Assembly (NCBI GenBank): GCA_013001975.1
Contig: JABDKX010000081.1
Span: 1-32,655 of the forward strand
Direction of reading: 5' to 3'
Length of the DNA: 32,655 nucleotides
From: Saprospiraceae bacterium
GTDB lineage: Bacteria > Bacteroidota > Bacteroidia > Chitinophagales > Saprospiraceae
Shown here one piece after another: positions 1 to 8,925 of this stretch (positions within the stretch are counted from its first letter, which is position 1; the number at the start of each line of letters is the position of its first letter). The translations under genes were made by a program, and so were the position numbers. The notes beneath the pieces are model-generated. The model did not search any database, had not been told where the DNA came from, and saw nothing but the letters and a program-made list of their open reading frames with translations.

Positions 1-300
1 AATTACGAAGTGCAAGCCAATCAAATATACGCTAAAAACTTAGTCGGAAAATTAATGATTGCTCACGGTGCTATGGATGATAATGTGCCAATATCAAATT
101 CATACTTGGTAGTTGATGCATTAATTAAAGCAAACAAAGATTTTGACTTAATCGTTTTTCCAAATGCACGACATGGATTCGGAATGGACGGATTATATAT
201 GATGCGAAAAAGGTGGGATTATTTTGTTACACATTTACAAGGTAATATTCCGCCTCCAGGATATAAGATTGAATTTGAAAGAAGAGTAAATCAACCGTAG
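1..300 (+). CDS. S9-family (prolyl oligopeptidase / DPP IV type) serine peptidase, C-terminal end only
   Basis: The reading frame is open from the first base and the gene starts before the window, so only about the last 99 residues are present. They match the end of the alpha/beta-hydrolase catalytic domain of S9 peptidases, which cleave short peptides, usually in the periplasm. The segment AHGAMDDNVP carries the catalytic Asp (first D, codon 76-78), and NARHGF near 163-180 carries the catalytic His (codon 172-174). The nucleophile Ser lies outside the window. The spacing of about 32 residues between Asp and His is what DPP IV relatives show. A GTG at 10 is in frame but is not a plausible start, because the fold is already under way. 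Whether it is a DPP IV, prolyl tripeptidyl peptidase or acylaminoacyl peptidase cannot be told from this end. Confidence 0.85.
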   Translation, partial: NYEVQANQIYAKNLVGKLMIAHGAMDDNVPISNSYLVVDALIKANKDFDLIVFPNARHGFGMDGLYMMRKRWDYFVTHLQGNIPPPGYKIEFERRVNQP

Positions 301-309
301 AATTCTGTG

Positions 310-395
310 TTCAATGTGTTCAATGTGAACAATGTAACAATGTGAGTAATGTTACAATGTGAGTAATGGTACAATGTGAGTAATGGTACAATGTA
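310..395. repeat. Short tandem repeat array (17-base units built from 8-9-base subunits)
   Basis: Three near-identical 17-base units, acaatgtgagtaatgGt, lie head to tail at 337-353, 354-370 and 371-387, and a broken fourth begins at 388. The first has T instead of G near its end. The units themselves look like alternating ACAATGTG and AGTAATGGT subunits, and the flank 310-335 holds related copies (TTCAATGTG twice, AACAATGT). It sits between the ends of two convergent genes, so it is noncoding. It looks like a slippage-generated microsatellite; no function is evident. Confidence 0.8.
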
Positions 396-454
396 AACGT
401 ACAATCATTTTCAGGACCTAAAAGTAATTCATAATTCATAGTTTTTAATCATTA

Positions 455-475
455 ATATTGAATATTGAATTTTGA
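455..475. repeat. Three tandem 7-base repeats (ATATTGA-like)
   Basis: ATATTGA, ATATTGA and ATTTTGA follow each other directly, just after the 3' end of the MutS-like gene. A TAATTCA at 425-431 is complementary to TGAATTA at 473-479, so the stretch could form a weak AT-rich hairpin downstream of that gene. It lacks the G+C stem of a good terminator. Confidence 0.5.
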
Positions 476-480
476 ATTAT

Positions 481-2259
481 TTAAATAATTCCATTTTTTT
501 CCATTAAAAAAGATGCGCTTTGATTTTGACAAATACCTGGTCTTAATTTATAATCAAAATAAAGTTCATCATTTATAATATCTACTTCGAAACAATTATT
601 AATCAAATAATCAGGATATTGTTCTGTTGTTTTACAAACTTCTAGGTCATGAGTTGCAATGACACCTTTTGCTTTTAAGCCTATTATTTTTTCAATAAAT
701 TTTATCGTACCATTTCTTTTATCATCAGAATTTGTTCCTCTGAGGATTTCGTCTAGTAAGACAAAACATGCTTCACTTTTTGCAACATTCATAATTGATT
801 GCAGTCGCTTAACTTCAGCAAAAAAGTAAGACTCATTATCAGCTAACGAATCAGTAGAACGCATTGATACTTGAAGTTTATTTAAACCAATCATAGCTTC
901 ATCAGCACATACAACACTTCCGGCATTAGCTAGGACGATATTAACACCGATACTACGTAAGAATGTAGATTTGCCTGACATGTTAGATCCGGTAAGAATG
1001 ACAAAAGGATGGCTGGTAAAATCAACATCACTGCACACTCTTTGCCTTGAATCAATCAGTGGATGTCCGATGTTTTTGAAAACGTAATTATTGTCTGAAC
1101 TTATTGATGGGAAAGTATAATTCGAATTATTAAATTTAAAATTAGCATAGCATATCAGAGATTCAATTTCTCCGATTACGTTTATCCATTTCAAAATATG
1201 TTTTCCATTTTCACGCTTCCAATCGAGAAGTTTTTTTAGGAGATGTATGTGATATAGAATTGTTCCATTCATTAACGCGGCACCAACTGCATTATTAATT
1301 GTATCCATATTTCCAAAAAGCCGTGACAAATATTTAATGGATTGACTGGCTTCCGAAGTATTTAAGCTTAGACTGTTTTTTAATTCTTTTAATGTTTCAG
1401 ATTGCCAATCATGGTTTTCGACCTCTTGCATTAGGATACTGTAATTGTCGAGAATCTTATTCAATTTTGTCGATTTATCAATTTCAGATTGAATCAATTT
1501 TAATTGAGATCCTAAAATTGATAAGTTGACGATAAATAGTAAAGTAACCATACTTCCAAGACCCAAACTGAAATAGATATTTGCCACAAATGCAAGCATA
1601 AAAATCACTGGAAAAATAAATGCCATTAAGTAAATGTGCTTGGGAATATTTGCTTTAGCATTTAATGCCCATTGCTTAAGAAAAATGTAATTGCTTTTAC
1701 TGTCTTCTTGCAATTCAGAAAATGCCGAGAAATTCTGACGCCATTCTAATTTTAGAGATAATTCATTAATGGCTTCTTGTCTTTTTAGAATTTCATTTTT
1801 ATTATTGTTTTGGATTAGGCTTTCGTGTAAAATATATTCTCCAATATAACTTTGTGTACGATTCAAGTGCTGATAGAGTGATTGACGGCCAAATAAATCG
1901 AGGTCAAAACTAAAGGCATGCTGTATATTTATAAATGGCTTGCCATCCTTAAATGGCATTTCTCCTTTGTCTAGAAAATCAATTTCCCTTTCATTTATTT
2001 TTACCTTGATACGATTCAGATTTCTATAAAACTTGTTGTAGTTGAAGATTTTAACTAAAATCCCAAATACAAGTATTGTTATAAAAAAGGCAATTATAAA
2101 TGTAGGTGTTGAGAAAACATCATTTTTATAAATTATAAAAACTAAAATCCCAATAACTATAAATCTTAGGAAGCTGAATATTTTGACTCTTTTATCAAAA
2201 TAGTTTGCTTTTGCGTTTGCTATTCCTTTCTGCTTTTCGTATTCCTGAATTGGGTTCAT
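481..2259 (-). CDS. MutS-like ATPase with membrane segments (MutS family, C-terminal ATPase type)
   Basis: The C-terminal third is a MutS-type ABC ATPase. Numbered from an upstream in-frame ATG at 2295, it has Walker A TGSNMSGKST at about 435-444, Walker B FVLLDE at 511-516 followed by the signature LRGTNSDDK, and the switch ATHD at 547-550. Upstream is a MutS lever/core-like helical region, but the mismatch-binding N-terminal domain of true MutS is missing. Instead there are hydrophobic segments at about 40-85 and 220-262 that look like two membrane hairpins. At about 590-600 residues this fits a Bacteroidota family usually annotated as DNA mismatch repair protein MutS; a role in repair is not established by the sequence. 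I prefer the ATG at 2259, which follows a purine-rich stretch (gagaaaagaaaag). It is the last gene of the minus-strand operon, 52 bases after priA (16 if the 2295 start is used). Confidence 0.85.
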   Translation of the reverse strand: MNPIQEYEKQKGIANAKANYFDKRVKIFSFLRFIVIGILVFIIYKNDVFSTPTFIIAFFITILVFGILVKIFNYNKFYRNLNRIKVKINEREIDFLDKGEMPFKDGKPFINIQHAFSFDLDLFGRQSLYQHLNRTQSYIGEYILHESLIQNNNKNEILKRQEAINELSLKLEWRQNFSAFSELQEDSKSNYIFLKQWALNAKANIPKHIYLMAFIFPVIFMLAFVANIYFSLGLGSMVTLLFIVNLSILGSQLKLIQSEIDKSTKLNKILDNYSILMQEVENHDWQSETLKELKNSLSLNTSEASQSIKYLSRLFGNMDTINNAVGAALMNGTILYHIHLLKKLLDWKRENGKHILKWINVIGEIESLICYANFKFNNSNYTFPSISSDNNYVFKNIGHPLIDSRQRVCSDVDFTSHPFVILTGSNMSGKSTFLRSIGVNIVLANAGSVVCADEAMIGLNKLQVSMRSTDSLADNESYFFAEVKRLQSIMNVAKSEACFVLLDEILRGTNSDDKRNGTIKFIEKIIGLKAKGVIATHDLEVCKTTEQYPDYLINNCFEVDIINDELYFDYKLRPGICQNQSASFLMEKNGII

Positions 2260-2311
2260 GTTCACTTTTCTTTTCTCACTTAATTTATACTTCAATATTA
2301 TTCAGGTTTGA

Positions 2312-4759
2312 TTAAGGATCAACATTAAAAATGATTCTCACACTTTTCATACCCTCAATGTTTAATACTTCGTTTTTCGTTGCTTTCAGAAACGATTTTA
2401 TGCTACCAACAGTTTTTCTGTTCTTTTCCATTTTGATTATAATCTGCTGTTGGTAAAATCCTCTTAATCTTGCAATGCCTGGAACAGAAGGGCCAATGAC
2501 CCGATTACCTAATTTCACTTTTATTCTTTCAGCAAATATTTTGGCGACATGCTCTGCTTTATCAAACCTTTTGTGTTTGATCGTAATATTGATCATCCTG
2601 AAAAATGGAGGATAGACAAATCTTTTTCTTTCTAATAATTCTCTTTTGTAAAAAGTAGCATAATCGTATTTATGGGTTTCAATAACAACGGGATGTTCAG
2701 GATTGAATGTTTGAATAATGACACGCCCTTTCTTTTCTCGTCGACCTGCTCGCCCTGCTACTTGAGTAAAAAGTTGAAATGCTCTTTCATTGGCTTTAAA
2801 ATCTGGAAAGTAGAGAATGCGATCAGCGGATAAAATACCCACAATGGCGATATTGTCAAAGTCCAACCCTTTTGTTATCATCTGAGTACCAACTAAGATG
2901 TCTATTTTTTGTTGCTTAAAATCTGAAAATATTTTTTCGTAAGCATTTTTAGTTTTTGCGGTATCAAAATCCATTCTCCCTACTGTCGAATTTGGGAATA
3001 TTTTTTGAATCTCATCTTCAATTTTTTCTGTTCCGAATCCTTTTTTATTGAGATCAGTAAAACCACATTGAGGACAATCTTTTGGTAATTTATGTCGGTA
3101 CCCACAGTAGTGGCAACGCAGTTCATTATAATAATTATGTACTGTTAAACTGACATCACAATTTGGACAACCTGCATTATAATCGCATGCCATACATTGA
3201 AGTGTAGGGGAGTATCCACGTCTGTTTTGGAATAACAGAATTTGTTCATTCTTCGCTAAAGCATTTTTAATTGCATCTTTTAAATCTTTACTCAAAATTG
3301 AATCCATGTAGCCTTTTTTATATTGCTCCCTTAAATCAACGATATTAATTTCGGGCAATACTGAAGCACCGTGTCTCTCTAATAATTTCACAATACCAAA
3401 CTTGCTATCGATTGCATTTTTATAAGTTTCTAGAGAAGGTGTTGCGGTGCCAAGTAATACTTTAGATTTATAAATTTGGGCAAGATAAATAGCTGTGTCA
3501 CGGGCATTATATCTGGGAGCTGGATCCGATTGTTTGTACGAAGGATCATGCTCTTCATCTATAATGATTAAACCGAGATTGTTGAACGGTAGAAACAAAC
3601 TTGAACGTGCGCCAAGAATAAGGCTTTTGCCATTTAAACAAGCATTCCAAAGTTCAACACGCATGTTGTTGTTCATCTTACTATGATAAACGCCAATATT
3701 GTCTTCAAAGACATGCATCAGTCTGTCAACAATTTGAGTTGTTAAGGCTATTTCTGGCAGGAGATATAAAACCTGTTTTCCTTCAGCAATAGTCTTTCTG
3801 ATAAGATCAATATATATTCTGGTCTTACCACTTCCAGTAACCCCAAACAGTAAAACATGATCTTTTAATGTGAATAGATGATCTATTTCTGAAAGTGCTT
3901 TTACTTGATGTTCATTTAAAGGCGGTGTTTCTTTGAGCTCTACAAGTTCATTGCTGAGTCTGCTGATTTCTTTTGATTCTACTTGGAAAATATTTTTTTT
4001 CACCAAAGCTTTAATGACGGATGAATCAACATTTGCTAATTTGTAAATATCAGATTTTGGAATCCATTCTTGTTGTCTTGATAATTGGATATAACTTAAC
4101 AGTGCTCTGGTTTGCTTTTCACTTTTTACTGTTAATTCAAATGCTTCACTCATGATATCTCCTTTCGATGCATAAGGAGAAGTTAATGAAATGAAGTCAG
4201 CAACTTTCGCTTTAAATTTTGATTTGAGTTCTTCTTTAATATATAAAATATTCTTGTCTAATAGGGATTTGATAAGAGGGTAAACAGTCTTTTGATTTAG
4301 AATATCTTGTGCTTGGTTGATGGTGATTTCATCTTGAATTGAGATAGCTTCGGCCAACATATACTCTTTATCCGTTAGTGTATATTCTGTGCTGTCAATA
4401 TGCTCTCTTGCAATGAGTTTGGTCTCGCTATTTAATTTTAACCCTGATGGCATAGCGACATTCATTACTTCACCAATAGTTGTCATATAGTATTCTGCCA
4501 TCCAAGACCACAGTTTAAATTGCTCCTGAGTAATGATTGGATGCTTGTCTATAAATGATTGAACAGATTTAAATCGGTGAAGTGTATCTGGTTTTTCGAT
4601 TTCATCAATAAGAATGGCTGAATACAACTTGTTTCGCAAAGGGACTTCAACACGAACCCCAAATTGAATATAATCCCAATGAATTTCATCAACACGATAA
4701 GTGTAAATTTTAGGCACCGCTAAAGGTAAAATGACGCGTATATATTTATAAACCTCCAA
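2312..4759 (-). CDS. priA: Primosomal protein N' (replication restart helicase PriA)
   Basis: PriA is the 3'-to-5' helicase that recognises stalled forks and reloads the replicative helicase. The 815 residues match the family in full. There is an N-terminal 3'-DNA-binding domain (about 1-105, opening with VILPLAVPKIYTYRV), a winged-helix region, and a DEAD-like helicase core with Walker A GVTGSGKT at about 306-313 and a DEEH box followed by DPSYKQSDPAPRYNARD. The double zinc site has four CxxC pairs (CMAC, CPNC, CHYC, CPQC), and helicase C motifs such as GTQMITKGLDFDN and QVAGRAGR follow. The gene sits 12 bases after the deacetylase-like gene and ahead of the MutS-like gene, so it is probably transcribed with both. 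No key residue appears to be missing. Confidence 0.97.
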   Translation of the reverse strand: MEVYKYIRVILPLAVPKIYTYRVDEIHWDYIQFGVRVEVPLRNKLYSAILIDEIEKPDTLHRFKSVQSFIDKHPIITQEQFKLWSWMAEYYMTTIGEVMNVAMPSGLKLNSETKLIAREHIDSTEYTLTDKEYMLAEAISIQDEITINQAQDILNQKTVYPLIKSLLDKNILYIKEELKSKFKAKVADFISLTSPYASKGDIMSEAFELTVKSEKQTRALLSYIQLSRQQEWIPKSDIYKLANVDSSVIKALVKKNIFQVESKEISRLSNELVELKETPPLNEHQVKALSEIDHLFTLKDHVLLFGVTGSGKTRIYIDLIRKTIAEGKQVLYLLPEIALTTQIVDRLMHVFEDNIGVYHSKMNNNMRVELWNACLNGKSLILGARSSLFLPFNNLGLIIIDEEHDPSYKQSDPAPRYNARDTAIYLAQIYKSKVLLGTATPSLETYKNAIDSKFGIVKLLERHGASVLPEINIVDLREQYKKGYMDSILSKDLKDAIKNALAKNEQILLFQNRRGYSPTLQCMACDYNAGCPNCDVSLTVHNYYNELRCHYCGYRHKLPKDCPQCGFTDLNKKGFGTEKIEDEIQKIFPNSTVGRMDFDTAKTKNAYEKIFSDFKQQKIDILVGTQMITKGLDFDNIAIVGILSADRILYFPDFKANERAFQLFTQVAGRAGRREKKGRVIIQTFNPEHPVVIETHKYDYATFYKRELLERKRFVYPPFFRMINITIKHKRFDKAEHVAKIFAERIKVKLGNRVIGPSVPGIARLRGFYQQQIIIKMEKNRKTVGSIKSFLKATKNEVLNIEGMKSVRIIFNVDP

Positions 4760-4771
4760 GCTTGTAAATTA

Positions 4772-5674
4772 CTAAAAGTAAATGTATTGTGCATGCCGAT
4801 ATGTATTGGCATGTGCTTCTATAATATCGGTTAATTTTTCTGAATACCCACCTCCCATTGAAACGACAACAGGTATTTTGTTTTTCTGACATTGTTCGAA
4901 AACAAATTTATCTCTTTCGGCACAACCATTAATTGAAAGGGAAAGTCTTCCAAGTTTATCAGTAGATAAAACATCTACGCCCGATTGGTAGAATATAATA
5001 TCAGGTTCTTGTTGTTCAATAAGTCTAGGCAGCGCATTTTTCAATAATTTTAAATATGGACCATCTTCGATCTTGTCAGGTACACCAATATCCATATTTG
5101 AAGTTTCTTTTCTTACAGGATAGTTTTTTTCTCCATGCATACTGAAGGTAAAAACTTGATCATTGTTGGCAAAAATATGAGCATTTCCGTTGCCTTGATG
5201 AACATCCAAGTCAACGAATAAAATTTTGCTTACCAGATTATTTTTTAATAGCAAATTAGATGCTATGGCCATGTCATTTAAAACGCAAAAGCCCTCACCA
5301 CGATCTGCATATGCATGATGTGTCCCTCCAGCGATATTCATACTTATGCCATAAGTCAAAGCATGTAATGCGCATTCATAAGTTGCATGTGAAATGTACT
5401 TGCCACGTTCGATTAAATCCTTTCTTATTGGAAAACCAATATTCCTAGCTTCCTTTTTTGATAAAGATAAATTATTGAGTTTATCTAAATACAATGGAGT
5501 GTGTGTCAGAAGAATTTGTTCATCACTCAATTTCTTTGGCTTAAAGAAGTTGTCTTGAGTAACCGTTCCCTCATAGAGTAATTGCTCAGGTAGTAATTCA
5601 TATTTATCCATTGGAAAGCGGTGGCCTTCCGGTAATTGATATTTATAAATGTCAGAAAAAGCTATTTTGAGCAA
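4772..5674 (-). CDS. Histone deacetylase / acetoin utilization (AcuC)-family deacetylase
   Basis: This is a zinc hydrolase of the arginase/deacetylase fold, 300 residues, single domain. The active site is readable: the His pair in GGTHHAYADRGEGFC (H119, H120), zinc ligands D157 and H159 in DLDVHQGNG, the third ligand D234 in SGVDVLSTDKLG, and the transition-state Tyr in GGGY (Y277). Bacterial members act on acetyl-lysine proteins or on small acetylated amines, and the substrate cannot be told here. No signal peptide is present, so it is cytoplasmic. It lies 49 bases after the crotonase gene and 12 bases before priA, on the same strand. Co-transcription with priA is likely, but no functional link follows from that. 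Confidence 0.93.
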   Translation of the reverse strand: MLKIAFSDIYKYQLPEGHRFPMDKYELLPEQLLYEGTVTQDNFFKPKKLSDEQILLTHTPLYLDKLNNLSLSKKEARNIGFPIRKDLIERGKYISHATYECALHALTYGISMNIAGGTHHAYADRGEGFCVLNDMAIASNLLLKNNLVSKILFVDLDVHQGNGNAHIFANNDQVFTFSMHGEKNYPVRKETSNMDIGVPDKIEDGPYLKLLKNALPRLIEQQEPDIIFYQSGVDVLSTDKLGRLSLSINGCAERDKFVFEQCQKNKIPVVVSMGGGYSEKLTDIIEAHANTYRHAQYIYF

Positions 5675-5723
5675 AGAATAATTATTTCAAAAAAATTAAC
5701 AGAATAATACAAAGAATAGTTGT

Positions 5724-6491
5724 CTATCCTTTTAGAAATCCTTGAATTGTTTTTTTAGAAAAGTCAGACAGCACCAAGGTGCCGCTTGTCGCAGCTCTTT
5801 CAGCTAAAAGGTCATCCCAATTATCTGTACCTTCCCAAAATATTTTTTTCAAACCAGATAAGGCTTCAGGGTTCATTGATAACAACATTTTAGTAAAGCG
5901 AACTAAGTAATCATCCATCAGTTCTGATGTGTCGAATACATCTTGAAAAAGACCTTTCTCTTTAGCCCAATTTGCTGTTTGCCATTCTTTTGCACTAATG
6001 GCCAGATGGCTGAAAGCCGATAATCCTATTTTTCTTTGGACAGCTGGGCCGATTACAAATGGGCCAATACCCACCGCTAATTCACTCAGTTTAACAGATG
6101 CAAATTTAGTAGCCATACAATAATCTACAGCTGATGCCAATCCGACGCCGCCACCTACTGCCTTTCCTTGAACTCTACCAATGACTATTTTACCACACTT
6201 CCGAACAGCATTTATGACATTGGCAAATCCCATGAAAAACTGCTTCCCTTGAATTTCATTGTCTATAGCTACGAGTTCATCAAAACTTGCTCCTGCACAG
6301 AAAGTACGATCACCATCACTTTTTAATAATATGAGTTTGACATCATTATTTTGACCAGCCTTCATAATATTCTCTGCTAATTGAGATAACAGGTTGGAAG
6401 GTAATGAGTTATGTGAAGGATGATAAAATGATATTGTTGCAAGTCCTTCATTAATATCAATATTTATATGTCCTTGTTTAATTTTTTGCAT
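5724..6491 (-). CDS. Enoyl-CoA hydratase/isomerase (crotonase) family protein
   Basis: The protein has 255 residues, the usual size for single-domain crotonases, which act on acyl-CoA thioesters. The oxyanion-hole segments are visible: CAGASFDEL in the first half, and GKAVGGGVGLASAVDYCMA about 45 residues later. SELAVGIGPFVIGPAV follows, with a Glu at the position of the first catalytic Glu of hydratases. I could not place the second catalytic Glu with certainty, so hydratase versus isomerase, or methylglutaconyl-CoA hydratase, is left open. It is the first gene of the four-gene minus-strand unit and lies divergent from obgE, with 113 bases between their starts. Confidence 0.9.
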   Translation of the reverse strand: MQKIKQGHINIDINEGLATISFYHPSHNSLPSNLLSQLAENIMKAGQNNDVKLILLKSDGDRTFCAGASFDELVAIDNEIQGKQFFMGFANVINAVRKCGKIVIGRVQGKAVGGGVGLASAVDYCMATKFASVKLSELAVGIGPFVIGPAVQRKIGLSAFSHLAISAKEWQTANWAKEKGLFQDVFDTSELMDDYLVRFTKMLLSMNPEALSGLKKIFWEGTDNWDDLLAERAATSGTLVLSDFSKKTIQGFLKG

Positions 6492-6579
6492 TTATTATGT
6501 TTTTATACACCAGGCATGGGCTAAAGATAGTGATATCTAAAAATCAATCACCAAATACACATATTAATCATTAAAGGTC

Positions 6580-6587
6580 TAATTTTG
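6580..6587 (+). promoter_or_regulatory. Candidate -7 box for obgE (TAATTTTG)
   Basis: TAATTTTG matches the Bacteroidota -7 consensus TAnnTTTG exactly and lies 17 bases before the obgE ATG, which would give a very short leader. No TTTG was found at the -33 position, so this rests on one element. Confidence 0.45.
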
Positions 6588-6604
6588 TTTTCTATTTAAA
6601 AAAT

Positions 6605-7600
6605 ATGGCAGATCAGAATTTTGTAGATTATGTAAAGATATGTTGTCGTTCAGGTAGAGGTGGCGCAGGATCTTCTCATTTTCATAGAGATAAAATTACG
6701 TCAAAAGGTGGTCCTGACGGTGGTGATGGCGGTCGAGGTGGTCATATTATATTGAAAGGTAACAAGCAATTATGGACTTTGCTACATGTGAAGTTTAGAA
6801 AACACATTATAGCCGAGGCAGGTACAAATGGTGCGGGTACGCTAAAAACAGGAGCTCAAGGAAAAGACGTTATTATAGAAGTCCCCTTAGGTACTGTTGC
6901 TAAAGATGTAGAAACAGGAGAAGTCGAATTTGAAATCACAGAAGATGGAGAGACGCGAATCTTGACTGCTGGCGGTAGAGGTGGGTTAGGAAACTACCAT
7001 TTTAAATCTTCTACTAAACAATCTCCAACATATGCTCAGCCGGGTGAAAATGGAAAAGAGGAATGGAAAATCCTCGAGTTAAAAATATTGGCAGATGTCG
7101 GTTTGGTAGGTTTTCCAAATGCAGGCAAATCAACACTGCTTTCCGTTGTTTCTGCAGCAAAACCTAAAATAGCCAATTATGCATTTACGACTTTGGTTCC
7201 CAATTTAGGAATTGTAAGTTATAGAGATAATCGATCTTTCGTGATGGCGGATATTCCTGGAATTATAGAAGGTGCCAGCGAAGGAAAAGGATTAGGAATC
7301 AGATTCTTGAGACACATCGAGAGAAATGCTGTATTGTTATTTATGATTTCAGCAGAGTCAGAAAATATAAATAAGGAGTATCGTATTTTATTAAACGAAT
7401 TGCATAGGTATAATCCTGAATTAATGGACAAACCAAGACTCCTCGCAATTACAAAATCAGATATGCTTGATGATGAACTCAAGGAATTAATAGCTAGTGA
7501 AATTGATGTTGACGTTCCTTTTGTTTTTATCTCATCCGTCGCACAGTCAGGTCTCGATAAATTAAAAGATTTGATTTGGCAGAATATAAATGATGAATAA
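6605..7600 (+). CDS. obgE: GTPase ObgE/CgtA (ribosome assembly)
   Basis: Obg is an essential GTPase that binds the 50S subunit and couples ribosome assembly to growth and stress. The 331 residues hold the glycine-rich OBG domain (about 1-160, with [12 protein letters not shown] at 35-46) and the G domain with G1 GFPNAGKS (169-176), G3 DIPG (216-219), G4 TKSD (283-286) and G5 SSVA (310-313). The Obg switch segment [19 protein letters not shown] follows G3. It ends right after the G domain without the extra C-terminal (OCT) domain found in some Gram-positives. The start ATG is 17 bases after a good -7 box. Its last 11 bases overlap the start of the next gene, indicating translational coupling. 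Confidence 0.97.
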   Translation: MADQNFVDYVKICCRSGRGGAGSSHFHRDKITSKGGPDGGDGGRGGHIILKGNKQLWTLLHVKFRKHIIAEAGTNGAGTLKTGAQGKDVIIEVPLGTVAKDVETGEVEFEITEDGETRILTAGGRGGLGNYHFKSSTKQSPTYAQPGENGKEEWKILELKILADVGLVGFPNAGKSTLLSVVSAAKPKIANYAFTTLVPNLGIVSYRDNRSFVMADIPGIIEGASEGKGLGIRFLRHIERNAVLLFMISAESENINKEYRILLNELHRYNPELMDKPRLLAITKSDMLDDELKELIASEIDVDVPFVFISSVAQSGLDKLKDLIWQNINDE

Positions 7601-8168
7601 AAATCTATTATCAAATTTCATCATACGAACTGGCAACCCAATTTCTGATTTATGTTTGTCTTTTAACCTCACTGATTTTTATAAACTATCTGAATGGCTG
7701 ACAAAACTGCCATATGGGCGAACAAGCTCCAGAACTGATTTGACGTTATTGTTTTCTGAAAATAGGGGAACTTGTAGCTCCAAACACGGCTTATTTAAAA
7801 CCGTCGCATTAGAAAATGATTACAAAGAATTTGATTTAATTATATGCATTTATAAGATGCATGAATACAATACACCTGGTATAGGAAGTTATATTCAAGA
7901 TGCTGGATTAAAATTTATACCGGAGGCCCATGCTTACATTCGTTCCAATGATTTGACGATTGACTTAACTTCTTCTCACAGTGATTTCGAAAGGATAAAA
8001 GCAGACGTTCTTGACGAGATAGTAATATTACCCAAACAAATAGGCACTTTCAAAGTTGATTATCATCAAGAATATTTAAAAAAGTGGATTAAAGAAAACA
8101 ACATTTCTCTGACCTTGAATGAAGTATGGAAAATCAGAGAAATGTGTATTTCAAATTTAAGCGGTTGA
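7590..8168 (+). CDS. Uncharacterised protein with a transglutaminase-like Cys-His-Asp pattern
   Basis: I recognise no named family with certainty. The 192-residue protein has no signal peptide or membrane segment. It contains [11 protein letters not shown] (Cys62), then PEAHAYIR (His114), then TIDLTSSH (Asp125). That is the residue order and rough spacing of the transglutaminase/papain-like fold, where a Cys after a small residue is followed by His in a strand and then Asp. I infer a transglutaminase-like hydrolase or amidase, or an inactive relative. It starts inside obgE (ATGATG at 7590, overlap 11 bases in another frame), so it is made from the same message. It ends 11 bases before a convergent gene. 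Confidence 0.7.
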   Translation: MMNKNLLSNFIIRTGNPISDLCLSFNLTDFYKLSEWLTKLPYGRTSSRTDLTLLFSENRGTCSSKHGLFKTVALENDYKEFDLIICIYKMHEYNTPGIGSYIQDAGLKFIPEAHAYIRSNDLTIDLTSSHSDFERIKADVLDEIVILPKQIGTFKVDYHQEYLKKWIKENNISLTLNEVWKIREMCISNLSG

Positions 8169-8179
8169 GATTATTGGAC

Positions 8180-8827
8180 TTAAAAGAGCACGCCAATATT
8201 CAAGCTTATTTTTTGTGTACTTTGATCTAACTCAATAGGAGAATTACGATATAATATACCATCAGTTGCACTGCTGTAACTTACTTCTCTTTTCAAATCG
8301 ATATGTAATTTATCAGCGAAGCTATAACCAATTAAAAATTGAAAACCACCATTATAATCATTATCAGAAACAGTAATGTAGTCTAGGTTATCTATGTCAT
8401 TATTTGTTGAAGTCGTAAATTTAAATAATGGACCAACACCAAATTTAAAATTATTAAATTTCAGACCTGCAGCAACTGGAATAACAACAGAATTTGTTTT
8501 TCTGGTAAAATTTCGAGTTGATCGGGATCTTTTCAAATCAACGATGTCTGAACTTAACTCAAAGTTTGAACTGCTTTTTTGAAATAAAAATTCGGTCATA
8601 AAAAATAGCAAAGCATTATCTGCATAGATAAAACCCCCAGCTCCATAACCTGCATTATCACCTTTGTAAGTTAAATCGATAACTTCAACTGGACTAACGC
8701 TTGTAAGTTGAACTGTTGCTCCTGATGAGGTGCCCATTGAAATTTGAGTCCTTGCACCGTATTTAAATTGCGCTTGAATATTTAATGATAATAACAGGAA
8801 TGCTAATGAAAAATATATTGCTCTCAT
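8180..8827 (-). CDS. Outer-membrane beta-barrel protein (PorT-like fold)
   Basis: A signal peptide (about 1-20, hydrophobic core LAFLLLSLN, cleavage after QAQ) is followed by 195 residues of alternating polar and hydrophobic beta strands. The protein ends in ISLNIGVLF, with a terminal Phe as expected for barrel insertion by BAM. Repeated segments of the type AAGLKFNNFKFGVGPLFKF and FQFLIGYSFADKLHIDLKR are typical of the small 8-stranded barrels common in Bacteroidota. The ligand or role is unknown. It is preceded by a 98-base gap after the T9SS protein and ends 11 bases from the convergent 3' end of the transglutaminase-like gene. Confidence 0.75.
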   Translation of the reverse strand: MRAIYFSLAFLLLSLNIQAQFKYGARTQISMGTSSGATVQLTSVSPVEVIDLTYKGDNAGYGAGGFIYADNALLFFMTEFLFQKSSSNFELSSDIVDLKRSRSTRNFTRKTNSVVIPVAAGLKFNNFKFGVGPLFKFTTSTNNDIDNLDYITVSDNDYNGGFQFLIGYSFADKLHIDLKREVSYSSATDGILYRNSPIELDQSTQKISLNIGVLF

Positions 8828-8925
8828 TTCTAATATGTTTTGATTGGCTACTTAAACTGATTAGAAAATAAGTTTAGTATGTCAAAACAAATTATTTTTT
8901 ATTGGGTCAACATTGAAGACAAGTC

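Noticed and set aside
310-395. CRISPR array
   Set aside because: Units are 17 bases, directly adjacent and without unique spacers, so it is a plain tandem repeat.
5260-5448. 62-residue plus-strand frame opposite the deacetylase-like gene
   Set aside because: It lies opposite the conserved active-site region of the minus-strand gene and has no recognisable features.
7219-7614. 131-residue reading frame on the minus strand inside obgE
   Set aside because: It lies opposite the well-conserved G domain of obgE; its Ser/Leu-rich translation is what the reverse strand of such a gene gives.
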